From Undibacterium sp. (GTDB lineage Bacteria > Pseudomonadota > Gammaproteobacteria > Burkholderiales > Burkholderiaceae_D), in the NCBI GenBank assembly GCA_030645915.1, contig JAUSNO010000023.1:62001-126000 (forward strand): DNA of 64,000 nt, in the 5' to 3' direction. Shown here in pieces: positions 35,921 through 42,355 of the stretch. Positions within the stretch are counted from its first letter, which is position 1; the number at the start of each line of letters is the position of its first letter. The translations under genes were made by a program, and so were the position numbers. Below the pieces are notes generated by a model. It was not told where the DNA came from, searched no databases, and saw nothing but the letters and a program-made list of their open reading frames with translations.

Positions 35921-36583
35921 ATGAAATTTCATCAACAACGTCAATCAGGTTTTACCCTGGTTGAAATCGCCATTGTTCTGGTCATCATCGGTTTGCTGCT
36001 CGGTGGCGTGCTGAAAGGGCAGGAGATGATCGATAACTCCCGCATGAAGTCAGTCGCGGCCGATCTGCGTGGCGTCTCTGCCGCCTATAACAGTTACACC
36101 GACCGTTTCCGCAGCATCCCTGGCGATGAGACGGTAGCCGTATTGACAGCGCGCGGCTGGGTCGCGCCGATAGGTGGCAATGGCAACGGTGTGCTTGCGA
36201 TTACCCCTGCGCAGACATTCGGCAATGGTGGCGAACAACGGGCAATGTGGTACGCGTTGCGTACGGCCGGTTTTGCCGGTGGCGATCCTCAGGGCCCTGC
36301 GACTGTCGCTGGCTTGTCACGGTCGGGCGTGAATACACCGATTGGCGTGTCTGTCGGGGATTATGGACTTCCAGGGCCTTCGGCCTGCGTGTCAGGTCTG
36401 ACTACCAAGCAAGCGCGCGGCGTCGATACCATCCTTGACGGATCTGAGGGCAACAGTGTCGGTGAAGCGCGTGCCACAACTGGTGCTGCCAACCCGCTGG
36501 CACCTACGGCAGCGGTTCCTGCAATCACGGCTTACAATGAAACAACGGTACTCACACTTTGGAGCACCTGCCGTCCGCTGTAA
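35921..36583 (+). CDS. Type IV prepilin-like protein
   Basis: A 220-residue prepilin. The cleavage site QSG-FTLVE has Gly10 and Glu at +5, followed by the pilin helix IAIVLVIIGLLLGGVLKG. The body has AAYNSYTDRFRSIPGDE (about 55-71), a motif common in betaproteobacterial pilin-like proteins, a Gly-rich middle, and two C-terminal cysteines (Cys near 157 and 217) that may form the usual disulfide loop. ATG 35921 has GGAG six bases upstream; an ATG-less extension to 35855 is unlikely. It follows the kinase by 112 bases and is followed by a strong terminator. Its expression may be controlled by the adjacent two-component system. Confidence 0.85.
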   Translation: MKFHQQRQSGFTLVEIAIVLVIIGLLLGGVLKGQEMIDNSRMKSVAADLRGVSAAYNSYTDRFRSIPGDETVAVLTARGWVAPIGGNGNGVLAITPAQTFGNGGEQRAMWYALRTAGFAGGDPQGPATVAGLSRSGVNTPIGVSVGDYGLPGPSACVSGLTTKQARGVDTILDGSEGNSVGEARATTGAANPLAPTAAVPAITAYNETTVLTLWSTCRPL

Positions 36584-36639
36584 TAGTCTGGAATTGTTAG
36601 CGGGGGCTTGATTAGCAAGTCAAGGCCTTCGCTCTCGAC

Positions 36640-36684
36640 AAAAAGCGACTGCATCGGAGACGATGCAGTCGCTTTTTATTTTAT
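36640..36684 (+). terminator. Rho-independent terminator after the prepilin gene
   Basis: Stem of at least 16 bp (36641-36656 with 36661-36676, arm AAAAGCGACTGCATCG) with loop GAGA, followed by TTTTTATTTTA. Confidence 0.93.
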
Positions 36685-36812
36685 GCCCACGCCACCACGC
36701 AATCTGGGTGCGGGCTGCAGGCCGGGCAGGCTGGAAACCCGCATGAACAGTGCGCTCCGCCTAGTGCGCTCCGCCTAGTGCGCTCCGCCTAGTGCGTGCT
36801 GGCATGGCATGT
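36684..36812. repeat. Dispersed palindromic repeat, copy 4 (expanded)
   Basis: Copy 4 is the longest. It carries the inverted loop GCAGGCCGGGCAGGCTGGAAA as in copy 3 and a variant arm CCCGCATGAACAGTGC. Its right end is expanded by three head-to-tail 14-base units (36750-36791). It lies between the prepilin terminator and the cupin gene end. Confidence 0.85.
36750..36791. repeat. Three tandem 14-bp units inside repeat copy 4
   Basis: GTGCGCTCCGCCTA occurs three times perfectly at 36750-36763, 36764-36777 and 36778-36791, followed by GTGCGTGCTGG. Copies 3 and 6 have the unit once, and copies 1, 2 and 5 lack it, so unit number varies between copies. Confidence 0.95.
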
Positions 36813-36892
36813 GGTTGAGTTTTCGGTCGAGTAGGACGAAATCACTCGCCGCAAAAAAAATCGAGAGTCTTACAAGGATCGGGATTGCCCAG

Positions 36893-37225
36893 TTAGTGAG
36901 GATGCAGAACAATAGTCACCAGAGCAGACGCATCCACGACTCCCCTCAGGCCATGCATCGCTCCGCCAGACAAAAACATTAACTGGCCCGCCTGAAGCAC
37001 TTGCACGATATCGCCGCAAGTCACTTCTATGCTGCCTTCAATTGCCTGAATGGTGATCTCGCCGGGAACGCTGTGCGGAGGAATCGTCTTGCCAGCCGGA
37101 AGTATCATGCGCATTACTTCCAGCTCAGCGGTCTTGAATAGTGCGGTGGAGCGTGCGCCGTGCAAGCCGGCGCCTAGAGCCTGGATGTCGATTGCCTGCC
37201 CGGGAGATGCGTGGGGAATAGCCAT
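36893..37225 (-). CDS. Small cupin-domain protein
   Basis: Single-domain cupin of 110 residues. The beta-barrel signature includes MILPAGKTIPPHSVPGEITIQAIEGSIEV (about 39-67, split by turns) and a second half AGQLMFLSGGAMHGLRGV with the late histidine. The metal-binding set is incomplete compared with classic cupins (HSVPGE instead of HxHxxE), so catalysis is uncertain. ATG 37225 is preceded by GAGGAGAAT, a very strong ribosome-binding site; a longer frame to 37279 would include it. Such small cupins often act in redox or metabolite sensing, but no specific role can be given. Confidence 0.85.
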   Translation of the reverse strand: MAIPHASPGQAIDIQALGAGLHGARSTALFKTAELEVMRMILPAGKTIPPHSVPGEITIQAIEGSIEVTCGDIVQVLQAGQLMFLSGGAMHGLRGVVDASALVTIVLHPH

Positions 37226-37307
37226 GTTGATTCTCCTCTTCGTATTCGTTAGGGTTTGCCCTGATGCAGTCACGTGCACCAGGGCAAATTCAGCCTAGCA
37301 AATCAAC

Positions 37308-39797
37308 TTAACCGCAGGCCCCGACATAACCGCAAGAGACGCAACGGCTGCAACCATCGATTTTCTGCAAGGCATGTGCGCCGCAATCCGGACATTTTTT
37401 GCCGGTTGCCACGTAGGTAATAGGCGCAGTCTCTGCTTCGTAAGCCAGATCATCCATGCCGTAGGCCAGCGTCTTGTTCTTGTATTTTTCTGCCAATACA
37501 GTGACAGGAATCTGATTGCCGGCAGCGTCGAGGAAGCCGCGTTTCATCAAGATGCGTTGCAGCGAATAACCAATCGCGGCGACTTCTGATTCGTGGAACA
37601 GCGGCGCTTGCGAGCCGTCGTCCTTGGTGATCATGCCGCAACGTACCGTGCCTTTATCCCACACCACTTCGCGCATGTCGGCCAGTGCCTTGGCGATGGA
37701 GCCGCCTGAGCGCGCCGCCATCGACAACAGACGCATACTGGCTGAAATCCATTGCTGGCCATCGTTCTTTTGGCCGGCTGGCATGAAGAATTCAAACGGG
37801 CGCTCTATCGTGACGCGCTCGCCGCCGACCACGCCCTGGATGTGGATGAAGCTCACTGTCAGGTAGACAGTTTTTTTGCCTTCGTAAGTCATGTACTGCA
37901 CTTTGGAGGTGACCGACTCCAGATCGCCAAACGGGCGGCCGTCGAACTGCTTGCGCAGCAGATCATCGTCTGGCACGGTATTGACAACCACCGGCGCGGC
38001 TTCTGTCGCTACCGACAAAACGCTACCTAAAATGCTATTCGGACGATAAGTGGCCAGACCTTTGAGGCCGGCGCGCCAGGCGTCCATGTACAGATTTTGG
38101 AAATCTGCATACGGATAATCGGCAGGTACATTGACTGTTTTGGAGATCGCAGAATCGATGAAGGGCTGGACTACCTCCAGCATCTTCATGTGATCGCTGG
38201 CAGACATGTTGAGTGCAGTAACGAACTGTGCCGGCAGTTTGCTATCGTCCGACACATCGTTGCCCAGATGGCGGTACAGGCGCCATGCATGATCGGCTAC
38301 TTCGTAGATTTTGCTATCGCCGACGGCCATGCGCTTCTTGCGATTGTAGACCCACGAGAACGCTGGCTCGATACCGTTGGAGGCATTGTCGGCAAAGGCC
38401 AAAGTGATGGTGCCGGTAGGCGCGATCGAGAGTAAATGCGAATTGCGCAAACCGTGTTTGGACATCGCTGTGCGTATGGTTTTCGGCAAGCGCTTGGCGA
38501 AAACGCCAGCCAGATATTTGGTGCTGTCAAACAGCGGGAACGCGCCTTTTTCTTTGGCCAAATCTATTGATGCCAGGTACGCGGTATCGCGCATCACTTC
38601 GGATATTTTTTGTGCCAAAGCGCGGCCAGTATCAGAATCGTAACGCAAGCCCATCATCACCAAGGTACTGCCCAGACCGAGATAACCCAGGCCGATGCGG
38701 CGCTTGGACATGGCTTCGGCTTTTTGCTGCGGCAGTGGCCATGCAGTCGCTTCCAATACGTTGTCCAACATGCGGATCGCCAGCGTGACTACCGATTGGA
38801 AAGTCTCGAAATCAAAATGCGCGGTGTTGCCGAAGGCGGCTTTGACGAAGCGCGTCAGGTTGATTGAACCCAGGCAGCAGCAACCATAGTCAGGCAACGG
38901 TTGCTCGGCACACGGGTTGGTGGCTTCGATGGTTTCGCAGTAGTACAGATTGTTTTCTGCGTTCATGCGCGACAGGAACAGGATACCTGGCTCGGCGTGA
39001 TCGTAAGTCGATTTCATGACCTCATCCCACAGGTCACGCGCCCTGACGGTCTGATGCACCCAGATGCCATCGTCACGCTGATAGGCGCCGGCTTCTTTCT
39101 TTTCGTCGCCAGGTTCTGCCTTGTGGACCAGGCAGAAATCGGTGTCGTTGGCTACTGCATTCATGAACTCGTCAGTGACGCCGATGGAGATATTGAAGTT
39201 GGTCAGGCCGCCCTTGTCTTTGGAGCGGATGAACTCAAGAATGTCCGGATGGTCGCCACGCAACACGCCCATTTGCGCGCCGCGACGTGCGCCAGCCGAT
39301 TCTACCGTTGAGCACGATGCATTGAATACCTGCATGAAAGAGACCGGGCCGGAAGCGCGTGAACGCGTGCCGCGTACCAGTGCATCTTTCGGGCGTATGG
39401 TAGAGAAATCATAACCAACACCACCGCCACGGCGCATGGTTTCGGCAGCATCAGACAGTGCGGTGTAAATGCCGGGCTTGCCGTTGACGGTGCTGGAGAC
39501 AGAGTCGCCCACCGGCTGCACGAAACAGTTAATCAGCGTTGCATGCAGATCCATGCCTGCAGCGGAATTGATACGGCCAGCAGGGACAAAACCGTTCTTT
39601 TGCGCCCACAAGAATTTTTCTTCGTAATAGGCCTGGAAATCTGGCTGCTCTACACCGGCCAATGCGCTGGCTACGCGCGCTTGCACATCTTGTATGGTCG
39701 CTTCTTCGCCTTTGGCGTATTTTTCCAATAAGACATCAAGGGAGATTTCTTGTGGCGACATTTCAGTCAGGCCTAGCATTTTTTCGTTAGCGTTCAT
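37308..39797 (-). CDS. nrdJ: Class II (B12-dependent) ribonucleotide reductase
   Basis: Adenosylcobalamin-dependent reductase (829 residues) that makes deoxyribonucleotides with or without oxygen. The catalytic core includes [16 protein letters not shown] (first redox Cys near 75), [20 protein letters not shown] (thiyl-radical Cys region, near 290-310) and the phosphate loop [21 protein letters not shown], here split across a turn. The C-terminus holds redox/zinc cysteines CPDC, CSRC and CGYVGACG. No cobalamin-riboswitch motif is visible upstream, and no NrdR box was recognised. It is divergent from a small protein gene at 40100. Confidence 0.93.
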   Translation of the reverse strand: MNANEKMLGLTEMSPQEISLDVLLEKYAKGEEATIQDVQARVASALAGVEQPDFQAYYEEKFLWAQKNGFVPAGRINSAAGMDLHATLINCFVQPVGDSVSSTVNGKPGIYTALSDAAETMRRGGGVGYDFSTIRPKDALVRGTRSRASGPVSFMQVFNASCSTVESAGARRGAQMGVLRGDHPDILEFIRSKDKGGLTNFNISIGVTDEFMNAVANDTDFCLVHKAEPGDEKKEAGAYQRDDGIWVHQTVRARDLWDEVMKSTYDHAEPGILFLSRMNAENNLYYCETIEATNPCAEQPLPDYGCCCLGSINLTRFVKAAFGNTAHFDFETFQSVVTLAIRMLDNVLEATAWPLPQQKAEAMSKRRIGLGYLGLGSTLVMMGLRYDSDTGRALAQKISEVMRDTAYLASIDLAKEKGAFPLFDSTKYLAGVFAKRLPKTIRTAMSKHGLRNSHLLSIAPTGTITLAFADNASNGIEPAFSWVYNRKKRMAVGDSKIYEVADHAWRLYRHLGNDVSDDSKLPAQFVTALNMSASDHMKMLEVVQPFIDSAISKTVNVPADYPYADFQNLYMDAWRAGLKGLATYRPNSILGSVLSVATEAAPVVVNTVPDDDLLRKQFDGRPFGDLESVTSKVQYMTYEGKKTVYLTVSFIHIQGVVGGERVTIERPFEFFMPAGQKNDGQQWISASMRLLSMAARSGGSIAKALADMREVVWDKGTVRCGMITKDDGSQAPLFHESEVAAIGYSLQRILMKRGFLDAAGNQIPVTVLAEKYKNKTLAYGMDDLAYEAETAPITYVATGKKCPDCGAHALQKIDGCSRCVSCGYVGACG

Positions 39798-40099
39798 CGA
39801 TGTTTTTTTGAGTTAATAGTGTGATAATTGTGCGGGAGTTCGACGTAATTGAAGTAACTTACGGCCTCTTATTGCTCTGGTAGTAAGGATAATTTCAAGA
39901 TGTGAAATAGTGCAATCCCGGAGCGATAATTGTCGAAATAAGTTGCAGCATTTTGCGCCAAGATTCGTCGATCATTATAACCCCGAGGCCCCTTTTTTCC
40001 TTGATGCGTCTCAAGATATTTCCCTCGAAAAGAACACATCCACAGGCGCTGCATTTATGATAAGCGCTGTGATTTATATTTATTTAAAGGATAGTGATT
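39798..40099. other. Divergent intergenic region of nrdJ
   Basis: 302 AT-rich bases between the divergent nrdJ and companion genes, presumably holding both promoters. I looked for the cobalamin-riboswitch B12 box, NrdR boxes and long hairpins and saw none. Confidence 0.5.
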
Positions 40100-40504
40100 G
40101 TGATCATTTCTAGCTTTGCAGACTTACTGTGTGCCGCCGTAGAACAGCCTCAGCCCCAGCGTTTATTGTTCATGTTTGCCAAGGCCGAGTTGCCGCCAGG
40201 GCACGTTGCTGCTGAGAAGCAACAGTTCGACAACCGGCAGGGCGGTGAGCTCAGGGCCGTCATGTGTGTCGATAAATTGCCGGAAGAGCTAAGCGATTTT
40301 GCAAGCCTGGTAGCCGAATCAAAACACACGGGTAAAAGCTGGGATGTAGTCTTTATCACCAGCATGTCAGGCCAGGGCGGAGCCGCTCCCAGCAGCGATG
40401 CTGCCAGCCGTCCTTTGGATATGATGGTCGAGTCTTTGCGCAACGGCAATATTGGCAATTATCTCGCCTTTAATCAGGCTGGTGAATTGCTGCAGTTTTC
40501 TTAA
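40100..40504 (+). CDS. NrdJ-associated small protein
   Basis: A 134-residue cytoplasmic protein without signal or membrane segments. Motifs: SSFADLLCAAVEQPQPQRLLF near the start, AVMCVDKLPEELSDFASLV in the middle and FITSMSGQGGAAPSSDAA in the C-terminal third. Proteins of this type stand beside nrdJ in other Burkholderiales and are sometimes labelled as a ribonucleotide reductase subunit, as far as I recall; there is no reductase motif in it. GTG 40100 lies eight bases after AAAGGA (40086-40091), a better fit than GTG 40094, which is only two bases away. The divergent arrangement suggests shared control with nrdJ. Confidence 0.65.
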   Translation: MIISSFADLLCAAVEQPQPQRLLFMFAKAELPPGHVAAEKQQFDNRQGGELRAVMCVDKLPEELSDFASLVAESKHTGKSWDVVFITSMSGQGGAAPSSDAASRPLDMMVESLRNGNIGNYLAFNQAGELLQFS

Positions 40505-40536
40505 GATAAATTGGGTTGAAGCTTATGTTGGAGATT

Positions 40537-40680
40537 GCAGCCACGTAGGGCGGGTGCAACCCGCGCGGAAAGGCGTTTGAAAATTACAGTCAATTTGATT
40601 TAATGTTGCGATTATATTTGAATGATACATCGTTTAGGAATTGACTCACGGCGCGGGTTGCACCCGCCCTACATGGCTGC
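40537..40680. repeat. 144-bp inverted-repeat (MITE-like) element
   Basis: Terminal arms of 30 bases (40537-40566 and 40651-40680) are reverse complements with one mismatch; the inner 21 bases (GTAGGGCGGGTGCAACCCGCG and its complement) match perfectly. The 84-base centre is AT-rich with no gene. The GTAGGGCGGGTGCAACCCG-type sequence recurs as an intergenic repeat in many proteobacteria. It may be a non-autonomous mobile element or a REP-like pair. No target duplication was evident. Confidence 0.8.
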
Positions 40681-40758
40681 GGAGGTTGACGAGAATATTT
40701 TTAACGATGAGTTGACTGGTGAATTTGCCCTTCAGTATCCAACGATGTGTCATATGAA

Positions 40759-41031
40759 TTAATCAAACAGGCCTCCTATGTCTGAGATGATGTCGATTGT
40801 GTCGATTGCGTTCGATAAGAAACCAGATTGTTCGACAGTTTGAGGGGTTGGATGTTGTTTTCTCCTTTCTTCTTGCTTGCGCGTCTCCTCGTCTAAGGCA
40901 GCTATTTTCTCGGGCGAGAACAACAGCGCCTGAGGCAAACTCGCGCCGCAATAAAGACAGCGATCGATCTTCCGATTGAGGATTGACCTATTGCACGCTG
41001 GGCACTGAAATTTCGACCGAATCACTTCCAT
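40759..41031 (-). CDS. Small zinc-ribbon protein
   Basis: A 90-residue protein with an N-terminal zinc ribbon: CPAC near residue 10 and CLYC near 27, expected to bind one zinc. A charged helix (ALDEETRKQEERRKQ) and an Ile/Asp-rich tail SNAIDTIDIISDIGGLFD follow. The ATG sits 15 bases inside the right-hand end of the attC site on the same strand, so the gene starts almost at a cassette junction, as cassette genes often do. No attC with the expected matching end is found after its stop, so it may be a broken second cassette or the flanking chromosome. The function is unknown. Confidence 0.65.
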   Translation of the reverse strand: MEVIRSKFQCPACNRSILNRKIDRCLYCGASLPQALLFSPEKIAALDEETRKQEERRKQHPTPQTVEQSGFLSNAIDTIDIISDIGGLFD

Positions 41032-41040
41032 TGCTGTTCC

Positions 41041-41109
41041 ATATAACGTTTGAATTAATCGGCTGGCGCGGCTTTGTCGCGCCAGTCCGGGTTAAATGAT
41101 GGGTTAGCC
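41041..41109 (-). mobile_element. attC: Integron attC recombination site
   Basis: A 69-base site on the minus strand. It starts with GGCTAAC (41109-41103) and ends with GTTATAT (41047-41041), the positions of the R'' and R' simple sites. Between them, CGG-A-CTGGCGCG and CGCGCCAGCCG form an 11-bp stem around loop ACAAAGC with a single unpaired A (41086), the extrahelical base that is the hallmark of attC. TTTAA and TTAATTCAAACG flank the stem as in classical sites. The left end is the exact complement of GTTAGCC at 41995-41989, the start of the same cassette. Confidence 0.85.
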
Positions 41110-41994
41110 ATAGATGTACCTTAGAAAGGAAGCGTACTCAGCCCCTTCGATTTTGAGGAAAATGCAGAGTACGCAGCTATTTGTCCTGACTCTTGGCGGA
41201 TGAATATCTTATCGCCCGTCGCATGAATATCGACTAGGGTGCCAATAATGAGAAAATCGTCATTCAAAATACTGTCACCTATTTCGCCTTTTGTACCATC
41301 AGCAAAAAACACTTTGTCGTCTTCAATGTGGAAATAACGAACAGTAGATCGACCTTTGCCCTCCACTGTGTCAATCCGCCGTTCTAAAGCTCCGAGAGCT
41401 GAAAGCAGAAGTTGAGTATCTGGCGAAACGATTTGCCCTTCTGGTACTTTTGCGGCCTTGATTCCTGCGAGTTGAACCACAGAATTGAGGTTCTCGGCAC
41501 CAGCGTTTGCTGTTTCTGAAATGGCAGCAGTTATCCTTGAAACATCTTTTTGGACAGAGTCAATTCTAAGGCTGTCGTCGTATTCCGTGTAACGTAAGCC
41601 TTGAATGTCAAAGACTTTTTCAGTACGGCGATCTTTGATAAGCGTAACTGGTTTATTGAAGGCGTGGCGAATACCTAGTTCATACATAACGTTTGGGTTT
41701 CGCGCGCTGAAATCACATATGACCATTTCAGAATCGACTATTTGTTGAATTATTCCAACGACTATGTAGTCAGTCTTTACAGCATCGTCAGCCCGTACTG
41801 GGCTATATCCTGCAGCAATGATTGCTGGTTTTAGAAGGTGTTCGTATACCCTTGCAAAATGGCCTGACTCATACCCATGAACATCTGAAATTGGCATGAT
41901 TACAAAGCAGGTCGGTTTGGTCTTAATCTGACTATTTTCTTCTGACATAGTGTTCTCGAATTCTTGCTTAAAGGCAGATGATGCGATGGCTAAC
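41047..41994 (-). mobile_element. Integron gene cassette carrying a TIR-like gene
   Basis: 948-base unit bounded by G|TTAGCC (41995/41994) and G|TTATAT (41047/41046), the positions where an integron integrase cuts. It carries one gene (41121-41948), has only 46 bases before the ATG, and ends in its own attC site. Excision would pair GGCTAAC with GTTAGCC perfectly, as in native cassettes. No integrase gene, attI or preceding attC is seen in the window, so this is an orphan cassette. Confidence 0.8.
41121..41948 (-). CDS. TIR-like / nucleoside deoxyribosyltransferase-like protein
   Basis: A 275-residue cytoplasmic protein. The N-terminal domain (about 12-115) begins CFVIMPISD and ends YELGIRHAFNKPVTLIKD, with VICDFSARNPNVMYELG in between. 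This is the pattern of the TIR-like/nucleoside 2-deoxyribosyltransferase-like fold, in which the Glu of YELG corresponds to the catalytic glutamate of NAD- or nucleoside-cleaving enzymes. The C-terminal 150 residues hold a helical section and a small beta domain (RYFHIEDDKVFFADGTKGEIGD) and match no family I know. It is the sole gene of an integron cassette. A defence or stress role based on nucleotide cleavage is plausible, but inferred. Confidence 0.75.
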   Translation of the reverse strand: MSEENSQIKTKPTCFVIMPISDVHGYESGHFARVYEHLLKPAIIAAGYSPVRADDAVKTDYIVVGIIQQIVDSEMVICDFSARNPNVMYELGIRHAFNKPVTLIKDRRTEKVFDIQGLRYTEYDDSLRIDSVQKDVSRITAAISETANAGAENLNSVVQLAGIKAAKVPEGQIVSPDTQLLLSALGALERRIDTVEGKGRSTVRYFHIEDDKVFFADGTKGEIGDSILNDDFLIIGTLVDIHATGDKIFIRQESGQIAAYSAFSSKSKGLSTLPF

Positions 41995-42355
41995 GTGATT
42001 TAATTTGCAAAATTGTAAATTAACCGGTAAAAAAAGTAGCTCTTCGGTTTCTTTTCTCTGGAAAACCTTATGGTGCCTTGCTCAAATTGGTTATACCTCG
42101 AAAATAAAAGGGTTAACCGAATCGACAAAAGAGGCGCAGAGATTAATTTTCATTCTAACAATAAAATTGCCAAAATTAATATAAAACTTGAAGGTCGGCT
42201 TTCGCGCCGATGAAGTCCTTCAAAATTTTCTCAAGCAGACAACTATAAGCTGAGCAAAAAAGCGTCTGAAAAATATTCAGACGCTTTTTTTCGCCGTGAA
42301 CCAATGATTTCATTTTCCGTGTCATTCGGCATCATGTTACGCAAACATAAAATGC
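41995..42355. other. AT-rich interval upstream of the cassette
   Basis: 361 bases between the cassette and the peptidase stop codon. It holds a hairpin with a bulge (42188-42222, outer arm TTGAAGG, inner TCGGC/GCCGA) and the terminator at 42255-42291. I looked for an attI or another attC ending at 41995 and found no convincing palindrome. No gene is seen. Confidence 0.5.
42255..42291. terminator. Bidirectional rho-independent terminator
   Basis: A 15-bp perfect stem (42256-42270 with 42276-42290, core AAGCGTCTGAA) has a 5-base loop and A/T runs on both flanks. It lies beyond the S9 peptidase stop codon on the minus strand. Confidence 0.92.

Noticed and set aside
39798-40099. Possible cobalamin riboswitch upstream of nrdJ
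   Set aside because: The conserved B12-box and core helices were not found on the minus strand.
42188-42222. Bulged hairpin considered as another attC site
   Set aside because: It lacks the AAC/GTT end motifs at both sides and a proper extrahelical-base pattern; it is more like a terminator-type hairpin.
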